Assembly (NCBI GenBank): GCA_900660155.1
Contig: CABFPE010000354.1
Span: forward strand, 467,746 to 531,745
DNA length: 64,000 bases
Reading direction: 5' to 3'
From: Hofstenia miamia
Lineage: Eukaryota > Xenacoelomorpha > Acoela > Hofsteniidae
The notes under the pieces are model-generated. The model had not been told where the DNA came from and searched no databases. It was given only the letters and a program-made list of their open reading frames with translations. Numbering within the stretch: position 1 is the first letter of the stretch; each line of letters opens with the position of its first letter. Shown here piece after piece: positions 22,741-35,880 of the stretch. The translations under genes were made by a program, and so were the position numbers.

Positions 22741-23294
22741 AGAAATAGAAGCATTCATAACATTTTTGGATATATTTTGATACACATTAATGGCCATTTC
22801 AACGGAGTGCTAACGTTTATTCACTTTTTCAAATTATTGGATAACTCGGTTGTGTTCGATTTTATAGCAACTTGTTCACTTCCGTTTATGAAAGCAGATA
22901 ATTTCTGCGGCAAGGGAGTCAAGTTTAATAAAGCTCCTGTATCTCCTTCTGAAATTTTCATATACATGTATAGTCGTATCTTTTGGCACTTGTTTGCAAT
23001 TTATTAAGCATGCTAATCTTAAAATTCAAAGAGGTTAATTGATATTAATAAATTACACATGTCTCATAAATTACCACCACATGTTATCAAACAACTTTTC
23101 TAGTTATGCGTTACATGAGTTATCCTAATGCACGCATATCATTTTCTAGCTTAGGGAACTGTTTTAGTAATCAAATTTTCAGTCCAGCTGAAATGAGCTT
23201 TCGATGTCTTAAGCAATATTTAGTATAAAAAGCATGCATGCAGTTCTAGTTCTTTAGTTGATTGCTATTAAAGTATAATTACTTCATGGACTGT

Positions 23295-23859
23295 CAGACC
23301 CGTAGCCATGGGTAAGTGTTAGGAGGACGAACTCCTCCTGGAAGGTCAAGCAACCCCTCTAGACAACAAAGTTAAAAGCAAAATCAGCATGTAAAAATAA
23401 AATTTGTTAATCCAGTTAATCAATTGTTATAACTTCGCTCTCAATAAGTTTTATTTTATGTATAGTTTCACAAACTTTTCACCGGGCTTCGTCCACTTTC
23501 GATCACTTATTTGATCATTATTAAGCCCATGCTACACGAACAATTTTTCTCGCCAATTTTTGTTGGCCAACGAAAATCGTTCGTGTAGCACCCTTCTTCC
23601 ACGACTAAAATCGGGAGTAATTATCTAGACAAAAGTTGTTCGTTCGGACGACAAAAATCGGCGACAAAAGTTGTTCGTGTAGCATGGGCTTTAGTTAACC
23701 TCTCCCGTAAAGAATCCCTCCCATGTAAGCAACATAATATTAAAATGGTATACAGTTTTGTTAAAATTTTAGTTTAAATTTTAAGGAAAGCCGAAATTCC
23801 CATCAACGCCTTATGAATGCGTGTCGACCCCCTTAGGTGCTAATACTGGCTTCGGGCTG
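23295..23859. mobile_element. hAT-like element with perfect 8-bp target duplication, 565 bp
   Basis: The left end CAGACCCGTAGCCATGGG pairs with the right end, whose reverse complement is CAGCCCGAAGCCAG. The identical octamer TGGACTGT lies at 23287-23294 and 23860-23867. Non-coding. It contains a complete PIF-type MITE (23524-23690), so its length without that insert is about 395 bp. Confidence 0.88.
23524..23690. mobile_element. PIF/Harbinger-like MITE, 167 bp, nested in a hAT element
   Basis: Perfect 20-bp inverted ends, AGCCCATGCTACACGAACAA and its complement, are flanked by TTA on both sides (23521-23523, 23691-23693). A 3-bp TWA target duplication is the mark of PIF/Harbinger elements. 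The interior repeats TTGTTCG in both orientations. A truncated relative lies at 33371-33462. Confidence 0.88.
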
Positions 23860-23867
23860 TGGACTGT

Positions 23868-26310
23868 TTATTTTGTTTCACTTCGGCAGTAGCTTTTTGT
23901 TTTAGATTTTTTTCTGCGAATGTCCTAAATTTTATTATGTTATCAATTACCAACAATATATTCGGTACACTTACAGATTATTATCCTCAACAAATGTTTT
24001 CTAATTCGATTTACGTTAGACACATTGAAAATCAACAAATGATGAAAAAGTTATAATAGAAAACTTTGCACTAAGTTTTCGAATCATTCAAAATTAGAAC
24101 GTTTACCTAGAGAAATGAAAAACATTAACATCTGCTATCATTGACGTAAATTCTATACTAATGACTAAATGGCAAACCACAATTAATCGTAACTCTCTTG
24201 ACGGATTGTATGTTTTATTAATTCTTTATTACGCTATTATCAAGTGGCATCAATTATCAAATGTTTTTCTGCCCTTTTAAATATAGTAAATCTTCAGATT
24301 TATTTCTATATGCATTAAAAGAGTTTCTTGTAGTTATCTTCAATATCTAAGACTGTCAAATTGAGGAATTTATTATTCCTGCAAGTGCCATCATCTTCAA
24401 CTTTTTAAGTAACATTGTGAGAAATATCGTTCATCAAAATCATTGGCATTAATGATACGACTAAAGGACTTAATATACATGTAGTACCTTGAAGAATATC
24501 TCACAGTGGTGTGCTCAGCGTTTGTATCATTGTTTAATAAGGGGTATTAAAAATAATGATATTGTGTACTGTGAATATTTTATCAATGACCAATTTTATC
24601 AAGATATATATTAATAATGTCATGAAGATATTTGAATGATAAAGTCGTTGTTGTTGATATTGCTTTGTCTACTCTTGGATTGATTCACAGCATGGTTAGA
24701 ATAGAATAGAATGGAATAGAAGACTATCTATTAAGAGCAAATTACACTCATGTGCACTCAACATATTGTCAATAAAGAATGAATAATAACACCATTTACA
24801 AAAGTCTGATATAATTCTACACTTAGGTTATGGTGATTTTATTAACTTCTTATGATAACATAATCATATTTATAGAACTTAAAACCTCTCTATTTATATA
24901 CGAATGGTGTGACATTAATAGCTTCTATGTACATGTAGATAACTTCTACGCATTCTGAGCAGCTAACTTATAATAAAAAATCGAGTTCAATAGACATGTA
25001 TTATGCTTTGATGATAGTCTCAGAAATTCAGGTACATATTTATTTAGAAAAATTGAAGAAATTCTACAGTTGAATATCCATAGTATATAATACATCATCG
25101 TAATCCAGGAGTCTTCAACAACTGTACCTTGTGTAATCGTCAGGTCTGCCATGAGAAATCATCAAATTTTACCCATTTGGTCTAAAATTATTTTTAATGA
25201 ACAAATTATTATTTGCAGATCGACCTAAGACATTTTCAAATATTTATGCTATAATAGTGATTCGTAGCATAATCTTATAATGACTATACTACATTGTTAA
25301 CATAGGAGACCACAGAGTAACATTTGTTTAACAAATTGTTCTGTTTAGTTTACTTTGTGTGTGTCGTTTTAAGTATTTATTACTTACTGCATCAAACAAT
25401 TATTAAGTTATTTTTAAAATAGTTTAGAAAGTTAATAAGGTTAAAAAAATTCAAATATGCCTAATAGTTATTGCATAACCAAAAATTGCGTACAGCATAT
25501 TTTGAAAAATAATAATTTTAAAATGTGGCCTCATACAGCTCGACTCTTCGAATATCAACTACTTCAGTTGCGCAGCCCGGTCCCTATTTAACGTAATGCA
25601 AGCCTCAATAATTTGTTATATATTGAATATTTAATATTTGCGAAAGATTGCAATACTTTGACAAAATGAAAATAATTTTATTAATTTTTAGCTGTTTGAT
25701 ATTTTTACAATGTTCATCTTAATAAATGGATTAAATGTAATTTTAATACTGACTATAGGCAATTGATGTAAAAATGTAGAAGTATTGAGAAATGTGAAAA
25801 CCTATATTTACAATAGAACAGTTTTTGATGATACCATAGAAATGAGCTTAAAAACACTTTTTTATCACACATCGAAGCTATTTCCAGACTTCATATGCAT
25901 CCCTGTAATTTTACTGCTTAGGATGACAAAATAATTCTGGTGTGCATGACATCCTGTCAAAACGACTCTAAAACTCCTTGAAATCAGGATAAGAACAGAA
26001 TGAGAAATGGGTCGACCATACTAGATCCATTAAATACTCATTTCTTTAGATTACAACATTGACAACTACAAACCTCTGTTTGTTAGTTTGTTTGCTTATA
26101 TTAATTAGAGATGAATGAATTATGGTTCAAAAAGAGCTTAATCATGTGCCAAAATTTTCGTTCCGTCTAGAGTTGAAAATGAACGGATATTCCCAAAGCC
26201 AGAACAACAAAACGCAACCATTCATTTGTAAGAAAAATTGATTGAAAACTTTGCAAATAACTAAATATAGCTTAATCGATGCTTTAAATATTTCATTGCA
26301 GCAAAAATTA
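23868..26310. other. no recognised gene
   Basis: AT-rich non-coding sequence. Only a short (GAATA)n-like run at about 24697-24722 stands out, possibly the tail of a lost LINE. No reading frame looks coding. Confidence 0.5.
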
Positions 26311-26318
26311 CTTTAGAT

Positions 26319-27056
26319 CAGAGATAGAGGTGGGGCGGGGTGGGGCAGGGCGGGTATAGGGCAAAATTTTTCTAAAGTGGGTATACATGGGGCAAAAGTG
26401 GGGCAAAAACACTTTTTAGTAAAGAATGATTGAAGTAAGAGATTGCCAATTTTAGAGATTGTAAAGTATTTTCTTACATCAAATTTCTCTGCTTAAAAAA
26501 ATTTAATTTACTTGGAAAAATTTAGTCGCTTTTTGAAAAATTGATTACCATGCATTTTTAGCTCTTGAAGAAATCTGATTCTATTCAATGATGTCAGCAA
26601 GATTATTTTGATCTGATTTGTAGTCAATTGACTTCGCAATTACAGTGGAAGGAGTACAATTTTCCTTGTATAAATGTATTAATAAAATATAAAAAGCTCT
26701 ATAGCACTAAAATTAAATTTTATTTTGCTATCAATAATGTTATTAATATGCATTAACATCACGTTTGTTATTAGATTACTTATGGTACTAATAGTAAAGG
26801 TAACACTTAAAAAGTGGTTTTGTATCTTTTAGACAACAAGGATTCAAAATATTTAAATGGTGGTGTGGTGGAGTGCAATGAAAATTGTCTTAGAACAAAT
26901 ATAGAGCAGAATTTTTTAGTAGGCCAATTTGGGGCTGTAGAATATAAAACGTGGGGCAATGGGGGGCAGATGTCAACACATGGAAATTGGACAGGACACA
27001 AATTCTGTGGGGCGGGGCAGGCCAGTTCACAAAAATCCGCCCCACTACCATCTCTG
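26319..27056. mobile_element. hAT-like element with GGGGC-rich ends, 738 bp
   Basis: The left end CAGAGATAGAGGTGGGGCGG and the right end, reverse complement CAGAGATGGTAGTGGGGCGG, match at 17 of 20 positions. Flanking octamers CTTTAGAT and TTTCAGAT agree at 6 of 8. Subterminal GGGGC/GGGGCAGGGCGGG words recur at both ends (26329-26415 and 26930-27050) in an otherwise AT-rich interior. No transposase is seen; the 60-90-codon ORFs here are artefacts of the GC-rich repeats. Confidence 0.8.
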
Positions 27057-27064
27057 TTTCAGAT

Positions 27065-28431
27065 ATCGATGGCAAAAGTATAAACAGATCTATATTTCTT
27101 TAGTTAATAATGAGCAAAACAATATGAGAATGGAAAGAAAAATCCATTTCCACCACAACCCTTGTTGGAGTTTAATGTATTGACATAGTACTTTGGTACA
27201 TGCATCAGAAAATCCTGTTTGTAAATTTTTGTAGCATAATAGAGTGATTGATTACATCACATTTTTTCGATAACCTTAGACACAAACGCGTAGTATAAAT
27301 TTTAATGACTATTTTAGAATTCCTGGATTTAAATATTATTCAAAAACTCTAAATTAGCGGAATGCATAGAAATATGCTTTTGTCAATTATTCTATTGAGT
27401 TACCAGAGTGAAATATGATTTTATTGTTGCAAGTCTCAGGTAGTATTATTTACAAAAATTAAAAAGCAGATGATTTAATTGTACATTACTGTACACCTTT
27501 TTCTAGTATATTTCAATTTGTCTATTAAATTTTATGTAAATATCTTGGTCATCAGTCTATGTAATAACTTACAAACACATATTTCATAATTGTAGGTATA
27601 GGATTTCGGCAATTGAATAGGTGAAACTGGTATTTTCTTCAGATGTAAGAATGAGTTGGCTGCAATCGAATAGATTCATTAGTTGTGTCAATACCTGCAT
27701 TAGTAATTTGGTAGGGGCAGTTGACGCTAGGTTGGGCTTGTGAAATGTGGCATATAGGTTAATTTTGTCGAATTATAGTTAACATAACAATGCAATTACA
27801 GCACAATTGAATTAGAATTGTTTATATGCACATATCAATCAACACATTAAACATATATCCAATCAAACTCACTTTATAATGTTTATCGAATTCTTTAAAA
27901 CACAAAAAATTTTCATTGGCGTAAAAGAAGAATATGGTGGGTAGAATTGTCGGTGTTTTAAATGTGGCAGAAATAAAATTGGCCTAAGAATCGACTCAAT
28001 TACAATTCCGACAATATCACAATACGCATGTAATCAAAACCATCAAAACATTGCGTTATTTGGCGCATGGAATATAAACTATTGAGCAAAATTGAGCAAA
28101 ATATAATTGATCTTTTTTTAAACATATTTGATCTGAAAATATCGAATCCACATACACCTCTTAGGATCACTCAAACTAGTAGAACTTAAAAAATTATATC
28201 GAATTATCAGAAAATAGCTGCAAGAATTTCAAATACTTTTCAGTAGAATGCTCTTTCTCTGATTACAGTATTAGAGCAATTAGACATAAAAAATGCACCA
28301 AACATCCAAAGTTAAATCGAAAGAGAAGCTATAACAATAATAAAGAAAAACAGTCTCTTTCCGCTGAAATTTGATTCGATTGATAACAAACATTACATCT
28401 CAATTTTTTTCTATCAAAAAACAAGTTCTTG
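27065..28431. other. no recognised gene
   Basis: AT-rich sequence with scattered stops in all frames. I see nothing in it apart from the 3' flank of the LINE that begins at about 28432. Confidence 0.5.
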
Positions 28432-28453
28432 ATAATAATAATAATAATAATAA
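28432..28453. repeat. (ATA)n tract, 3' tail of the LINE
   Basis: Seven ATA units. On the minus strand it is (TAT)n directly after the LINE 3' end, so it is best read as the terminal repeat made during target-primed reverse transcription. Confidence 0.8.
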
Positions 28454-30580
28454 ATTTTATTGCAACAAACCTAATACAGGCTTTGGACAAAAAATTAAAA
28501 ACTAGATAGTCGTTAAAGATTTTTCTATAATAAAAGACTTGGTGTACAAATTGTAGTATATAAATCACTTGTAAAAGCATTCTACTAGATATGGACGTTA
28601 TTTTTTGCAGCAAAAGTGATTTAGCTGGATTGTTAGCATCCATTATACACTTGTAGTATGTATACTTCAACATCCAGTTATAGAATTTTTGGATTTTCTT
28701 AAGATTTTTGAAAACGCAACCATGCACGATTAATCCATAACGAATTTTAGTTAAGAATAAAGATCAAAGAGTTGCATCAATTTCAGCTAAGGAAAAATTG
28801 GCCATTCTCATTACTTTCTGTAGGGTTGCGATTAGGTTGCTAATATGAGCACTAAATGTAAGATCTGTTTGCATTGTTAGTCTTAATATTTTTGCATTTT
28901 ACATTGTCTTTGAAGTTTAGCTCATAGGATTGAAAAATGACTCTTATTGATTCTATTTCTTAGAAAAATATAGAAAATTGAATATCAATTTGCTACTTTT
29001 GTATTTTTTAAAGGAATGCTTTCATCAATTGACCCCGTGTATATATTATCGACTTCTGTTTGAGCCAGAGAAGAATGTAAATATTGTGATCAAATAACCA
29101 ACAATAAATGATCTTTATATTATCTGCATATGAACCTAATTTACTAGAATAATTTTTAGTTTGTAGCGGCTTGAATGTGACATTCCAAAGAAAATAGTCA
29201 AGTCCAGTACCCTGATTGCTTCCTTTGTTTATTGATACCCAACTAGATGTAATATTCTTAAAAGTAAGTATTTGTTTTCTATCTTTCAAGAAGTTCATTA
29301 ACAACATTATCAGATTAGAAGGAAAGAGTTTGTGTTAATTCATTTAATAATTTATTACGCATTATTTGATTGAAGGCCTTGCTGAAGTCAGTAACACATG
29401 GCATCCGCAGAATTCTTTTTTGATTGATCTACTACCACAATATATGTTGCTAACTGAAGACATATGTTTTATGTTTCCTATTCATGCATTTGCTTAAACC
29501 TATTTAGAAACTGATTTCACTTTAATATGAGATTTGGCTGTAAATAGTATTAGCATGCCAATTTTTAGGGATATTTCATTAACTACATGACGTTTTTGTT
29601 GTAACAATTTTCGTTTATTGATAAGTGACTTAATTTTAGGTGTCATCCAGGAAAGGTCTTTGCTACTCATCAGAATACTTCTCCGTAGATAGCATATATC
29701 ATAGATATAATTTAGTTTTTCTCGAAACATCCCAGTAACTATATCAACATTATCCATATTGTTGACAGTATTCCAAACTTGATAATACAATTTATTAGCA
29801 AAACTGTTTTTCAAATCTGCTGTTACTTCCCAAATACAATGCTTGATTGTTTATTCTTAATATTTTCAAGGTTAGTAGAATAGTCAGTTTTAAAAGGCAT
29901 TTTACAGGGTTTGCAAGATTTGAAATATTTGGGATTATTAACTAAGAAATTTTCTAATATTGCATATTTTCGAGTAGAAATGGTCATAAGATCTACTTTT
30001 CCACTAAATTCTGGTAAGTTTAACTGACTAAGGTCTCCAGCAAATACGATAACAGCATCCGATATTTACTTAATATTAATTCATTAGTTTTATATACAAC
30101 TTGATTTATGAAGAAATCATTTGTATAGTCACGATGTTTACTCTTTGAAGCAAAAGTGTATCACAATGATAAAAAATAGAACTTTTATATCAATATTTAT
30201 TCTTAGTCATAATTCTTCAACTTCAATTGATTATTCAAAAATTTAAACATGAAGATTTTGACTTACATAAATACAAACAGCACCAAATTTGTGTAAATTT
30301 TTGCAACTTTTCTTTTTACATTTTCAAATATTACAATTTTTGCGAAAAACTCTACATCCATTGATACCAACAAAATTATCAGGTATATCACTATTCAAAT
30401 AACTTTCAGTCACTACTGTTATTTCAGCATTAACACTAAGCATATCAATAGTTAGTCTATCACAAGCTTTTATCAGTTTGCCTAATTTTCTTGATTTAAA
30501 AGAATAGCATTAGGGAGTTTTGGTGCATCCTCTAATCATCTAATCTATTTTATTACTTTGTAATAAAATGTTAAGATTAT
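28432..30580 (-). pseudogene. LINE, near full-length ORF2, decayed
   Basis: The order on the minus strand is endonuclease (INAEI/TVVTESYLNSDIPDN near 30400, then AVCIYVSQNLHV), GDLSQLNLPEFSGKVDLM near 30030, linker (LSWMTPKIKSLINKRKLL), RT (SKAFNQIMRNKLLNEL; NFLKDRKQILTFKNI; KLGSYADNIKIIY) and C-terminus (FLTKIRYGLIVHGCVFKNLK; YNWMLKYTYYK). It ends 3' in (ATT)n at 28453-28432 just past TTGCAATAAAATTT. Two catalytic positions are changed: the Asp of the KAFD box is Asn, and YADD is YADN. Many frameshifts. A Jockey/CR1-group element by architecture; the family is not assigned. Confidence 0.8.
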
Positions 30581-31479
30581 TATGCTAAAATCTTTTCCAT
30601 CATCTCCAGCTTGTATTCTACACCAAGTTTCTGCGAAGAGAGACTTCTCAGTATTTCGTTCTTCAGCCGGAAAATGCACGTGGAATAAACATTTGAAAAT
30701 GATATAAATTTATTTTGTAAGAATTAATTATCAACTTACTTGCATCCCCCAAAAATGAATTCAGAGTAAACATAATAGTTCTATGTTCTTGGCCAAATTT
30801 ATTAGGCTACCCTATACAATGAAAACCAGTAATACTCGGATTCTCTACTTCTATCTGACTGATAGAATTCAAAAAAAATTTCTTTCTTCTTCATGTCATT
30901 TCCTTGTTTCCATTGACTCAGGGATATCAAGGATACTTATGCATTTCATATATACATTTCATTCCATACCCTTGGAAATTTCTACAGTTTGTTTAATCAG
31001 TTTATTTCTATGAGACTTATACATTCACTAAAATTTTTCTATAAGTCTTCTTTAAATGACAAAATTGATAGAGAATTGATTTGTAGTAATTTTTGAATAT
31101 TCTTTATTATACTGTACTTAATAATTTCTTAGAATTGTTTTTTGCACTTTCATTTGGATCTTAAAAATCTCTAGTACAAGAAAAATTAGATCAATGACAT
31201 TTGAATCAACACGATCAGTACATAACATTAAAAATTTTTTCTTGTATTGAACGACATCTTCAAACAAACTTTCAGGAAATCTAGTGCATAAAGTTGAAAA
31301 ACGGCTATTCTTAGAACTGCATATACTTTAATTGACGTATTACAAGTAAGACATTTTTCCCATTACTTGTCAAAGTAAAATGTTTTGATGTAATGTTAAT
31401 CAGTCAGAAATCTTTAGGTGCTTAATTAATTGCAATTGTTAATGACAAAAACAAAAGCAACTCATTTAAATCTAGAATA

Positions 31480-31830
31480 GTGAAACCTTGGTTAAACGGA
31501 ATTAAATTTTTAAAAGTTTTAATGATCTAAGAACACATGAAAGCTTCCAATCTTATGAAAAAAGCTAGAAACCTTTCTAAAATAGAAAAACGATTGGAAC
31601 TTAATAATTATGTCTAAAAATTAATTTAAGACTTTGTTAAATCAAACGTAAAGTTAGAAATTCATAAATGATATTTCTAATAGTTTTAAACCTAAATGAT
31701 ATGATTATGATGAATTCACAAGAATTTACATAAATGTCACCTAAATTATTCAAGTGTCATATTTCAGATTTAAAGGTCATACTTAAGAGGTTTCTAACAT
31801 AACTTAAATGAGCAATAAACATCTGCCAAA
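31480..31830 (+). pseudogene. possible LINE linker fragment
   Basis: Two plus-strand frames read VKPWLNGIKFLK and LRTHESFQSYEK, then KARNLSKIEKRLELNNYV. This resembles the endonuclease-RT linker (P-W-L, then Lys-rich, then a long basic helix) of other LINEs in this window (compare KKARNLCDIDI at 14515). The following 200 bp have no clear RT motif. Confidence 0.35.
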
Positions 31831-33370
31831 AGAACCCATGCATTATTAAAGATATTATTCATTTCATCATCAATTATATGCTTATAATTTTATAGTAAAA
31901 TCATAACAAGAAATTTGTAAATTGAGCCATGACATCATGATGTGAGAAAATATTAATCGAGAGTTGTATATGTGTGTGTGGAAATAGGCTCAGCCAAATT
32001 TTGCGTTGCACATTTATGTTTCACATCCATCTATCATTAAATCCCTACTTTAGTTTTTTTTGGGAATTTGTTTAGGAATAATTATCCCTTTCGTTATTTC
32101 TAAAGGAAAAATGCAATACACTTAGTTTAAAGCTCACTTTTGTAAGCGTCAACCATCAAATATATGAATCTCTCATCTATTCTGATAGGCCTAAGCACCT
32201 TCCTTAAAAAGAGTTTTCTCATATTCATAGTGAAATTGAATTTTTCGGGAACTAAGACTGTTTAAGAATAAAACGGACAAGCAATACAGAAAAATTTATT
32301 TAAATAAACAACGAAATTATAATGTTACTTGAACATAATGTTTTTGATGATCTCGAACATAAACAAAATAGAACAATTAAATTTATGTAAAAAAGTTTTG
32401 CAAAATATTATTTAGCATTCATTTATTAATGTCGCCATTCGAAACCAAAGGAATTAAAAAACTACACAGATTTTAAGGTGCCAAAAACTAACCTCTAGTT
32501 GTTCTTATTATAGCAAAAAATCATATTGGGCAGGTCATGACTTGGTTATAAATTACATAACAATAACTACATATTAATACGTAAATAGATGGGATGCTTC
32601 ATTAACGATTTTGTTTCAAACTTTTGTCCACATTTGTGTTTAGGACAAAAATCCACAGTGTAGCACACAAAAATCTTGAAAAAAGTATAAATAAAAATGT
32701 ATAGTGTCACATACAAAAATCTGTGCAAAAGCTTGGTCAAAATCACCATGCAGCATCCATCGTACAAAATTTAATCTTTTGTGCTATATGACGCTATTCA
32801 CATAGTAATCAATTTAAGTTGTAGAATATTATGTGAATAAAGAATCTCATATTTTATCTTAAAATATGCTTTCAACCATTAGCAAGAAATTGCAAGAAGC
32901 CAAAAGCTTAACTTGGTTTCACTTCCAGGAATATATTGCCAACCATCTGAGAAATTGATTTTTATTTAGAAAATATTTCAAATCATTTCAGAATTGCCTG
33001 ATATTAAGATCAGTATAGTAGCATTGGGGGAGCTTAACTTCACACACAGATTTATTGCTTACCTTATGTAAAGGAAACTTATTGTGCAAATGGGGTTTAA
33101 TTTTTCCTTGTTTTTGACTGCACATCTCTTTAAGAGAGGGAAAAGAGTTTCGCCACATTACCTGGATTTGCTATGTCTCTGATTAAGATAAAGTATATTT
33201 ATTTTCTCATATTATTGATATATACTTAGAATTATCTTTAGGCTAAAAAATTCATAACATTGATCATCCTCGCATATGTGTTTCTTGGCAATGATAATGA
33301 AGAAAGAAATTGAAAATGGCCAACTAAAACCAATCCCTTCCCAACTTTTACCTAATGCTAATTAAATGAC
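31831..33370. other. no recognised gene
   Basis: AT-rich non-coding sequence. A 66-codon minus-strand frame at 32567-32767 has Cys/His residues but no recognisable domain and looks like chance. Confidence 0.45.
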
Positions 33371-33462
33371 TAAAGTTGTTCGTGTAGGATATCAAACAGC
33401 ACAAAAGTTGGCTATAAAAGTTGTTCGTTCGGACGATAAATGTTGTTCGTGGAGCATGAGCT
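33371..33462. mobile_element. truncated relative of the PIF-type MITE
   Basis: AAAAGTTGTTCGTTCGGACG at about 33416 is shared with 23636-23655, and the right end (TTGTTCGTGGAGCATGAGCT) is two mismatches from the intact MITE. The left half is lost or rearranged, and the flanks show no clear TTA duplication. Confidence 0.65.
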
Positions 33463-34194
33463 TATGTGTATGTGTAAGTAGTACTGTACAGTTGTGAATA
33501 GATTACTATTGCGTAGGTTTATTACTATATACATTTTAAGCTATTTACCTTCATATTTTAAGAGTAGGTCCGTTAAGTTCAAATTGTGGGTCACTGCAAA
33601 GAAATTCAACTTTTTCAAAGGAAATTGAATTTTCAAAATATGATTTTTGTTTTGACGTTTTCCAAACGATATTATGTCGGATTTATTAACGAAATAAATT
33701 ATTCATTTTTTCTCAATTGACAGAAATATTATAATTTATATATAACAAATTTGCAATTATTGAGAAGCAGAAACGCTGGAAGCAGCGCAAGAATGAGGGG
33801 CAAAACTCCCAAGCTTACTTGTCAATACATTTTAAATTATTTGTATTTAAGACAGCTCAGTTATTTGATAGTTTTACCATTTTTGAAATAAACTCAACAA
33901 TTATGGATATCACAAACTTAGACATCTTTCCCCAAGTTAAAAAATACATATGTTATTCTTATGTTGTCTTAATTACATGAATATATTAATATTTTAATAA
34001 ACAAGAGGTAATCCAACAATTTTTTTAATCTAAGAAATAAGAGGCATTTATTTTTCACATGCACTGATTATGTAGAGCATGTCTCTCAAACAAAACGCGT
34101 AAATTCTTTGTCAGATTTCTTAAGAATCAACACTGAACTTCTGTTGTGCAAGGAGAAAAAAAATGTTATTAGACACTAGTTCAATATTTACATC

Positions 34195-34280
34195 CGCAAA
34201 TGGCTGTGGCTTTTAGCGGCTCCTTTTACAAATAAAAATTAGCGGCCGACCAAAGTGCTCCAGCCGCAAAGCATTAATTC
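34195..34280. repeat. AGCGGC-rich patch
   Basis: AGCGGC/GCCGC recurs four times within 80 bp, in both orientations, in otherwise AT-rich sequence. It resembles the subterminal iterons of the hAT-like elements here, but no paired ends or target duplication were found. Confidence 0.35.
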
Positions 34281-34689
34281 ATGTACTAAATTAATACATT
34301 GGAGCTGTTTGTAATATCCATGCTGAAGTAATACCTGTTGCTATACTAGTTTGAATGCCAAACCTTGATGTTGATGTAATATTAATACAGACAATTGGAC
34401 CGCATTCCAGTTTGTTGAACGATGTGAACAAACAAAACAAATATACATAGGAACTCGGAATGACAGTCAAGTAGCTTGTTTTGAGAAAGACTGCTTGGCA
34501 TTATTTCAGAACAAAAGAATAGATCAGTTTTGTTGAGTGACTTTTTTAATCCATCATAGGTAGTTTCAACAGAAAAGAAGCCCTCCATCATCTTTTCTAT
34601 AATGTGCAGTTACGTTCGCAATGAATCTTCAGTTTAAATGTCAGGAATACAGATATCTCTGGATTATTGTGAACATGAAGAATTAAGGC

Positions 34690-35880
34690 TCTTCACAAAT
34701 TGTGATATCGAATGGTACTAGTGTATTTCCCACAACAAACAACTGACGGTCATTTGAAAGTCCGGAAAAATCCTGGAAGTCATATGAAAAGCCAGTCCGA
34801 AAGGAAAGAGTTCTTATAAGAACTTCTCGAAAGGATTCCACTATGACCTCCAAACAGTTAAAGCTTTGCAATGTTAGCTATGCAAGGATTCAGATGTATC
34901 CACAGTTCAGAGAAGTATTGTCTGGTACAAATTGTATGGATGCATGGCTGCAAGGAAGCTCAATCTCAAACACCGACAAAAGGACCTCTGTTCTGCAAAC
35001 CTCATCTTTTAAACACTGACGATGTTTGGACGCAGATGGTTTTCACAGGTAAATGTTTGTTTCAGTTTAATCCAGAACGCGGAAGCTATGTAAGAAGACC
35101 TCGGAGCAGTAAAAACCGCGACAACCCTCGACATGTAAGATTGGTGGTGGTAGTTTGAGGCATTAAGGCTTCAAAGAAGGAGAAGCTTGTGAAAATGCAT
35201 GCTGAGAAATTGAACATTGGAGTTTATTGTAACATAGGTACAGTACTAAAAGAACATATGATTTTTTACCTTCAACAAGATTAACTGTTTCAATAAGATG
35301 GTGCCCTGGCTCACATAAATAGAATGCTTCACAAGAACAGAATGACAATGCAATTCTTTTAAGAGAACGAAGTGAGTAATTAGCTTTTTATCCTATATTT
35401 AATTACGTTTCTGCCCTCTTGTGCCGTGAATTTTATAATATTCATAACATTTATAGGTGTAAGTAGCACTTTTAACTGAGTCGCTATCCGACCGCTCAGA
35501 TTTCAACATCATTGAGAACGTCTTCCACAGATGAAGCCCTACATGTTTGAGAGACGTCCAAAAAGCATACAGGAATTGTGGGAATAAATTCAAGGTAATT
35601 TTTACAAGCTATTTCTGATGTACATCCAGAGACTCTTTGAATCTATTTCAAAGAGATTTCAGGATGTGAAGAACAATAATGCAATTTATCTTCAAATTAA
35701 ACTTTTTCCAAAGTTGTGTCTGGGATTCATTAAACTTTGTACTGTATATTATCTATATCTTTTCATTAACTGTTTCAATCGCTTTGCTCGAATTTAAAAT
35801 ACTATAAATAATATCTAATATTTTCAGTGCAGCAATACTCCATATATTTTAAACCGCCAACCTTTTTGTCCACGACTGTA
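34690..35880 (+). mobile_element. Tc1-like transposon, decayed, right end preserved
   Basis: Plus-strand frames give an HTH region (TSRKDSTMTSKQLKLCNVSY, then VQRSIVWYKLYG), RAARKLNLKHRQKDL-like sequence, and FQFNPERGSYVRRPRSSKNR. This last is the segment after the second catalytic Asp, but the Asp-Glu box reads TGKCLF. Near the end SDFNIIENVF is the third block, with N-I-I-E-N. Several frameshifts. The right terminus ends TTTTTGTCCACGACTGTA at 35880, a typical Tc1 end with TA. A candidate left end, TACAGTTGTGAATAGA, is at 33487, which would make the element unusually long (2.4 kb) unless something is inserted. Confidence 0.75.

Noticed and set aside
26807-27083. Four overlapping ORFs of 61-89 codons on both strands
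   Set aside because: They lie in the G-rich right end of the hAT-like element and have no consistent coding signal.
28329-28727. 132-codon minus-strand ORF taken as an independent gene
   Set aside because: It is the C-terminal part of the LINE plus the (ATA)n tail, read partly in an out-of-family frame.
33487-35880. TACAGTTGTGAATAGA at 33487 as the left end of the Tc1 element
   Set aside because: Similarity to the right end is limited to a few bases and would make the element 2.4 kb, so the left boundary is left open.
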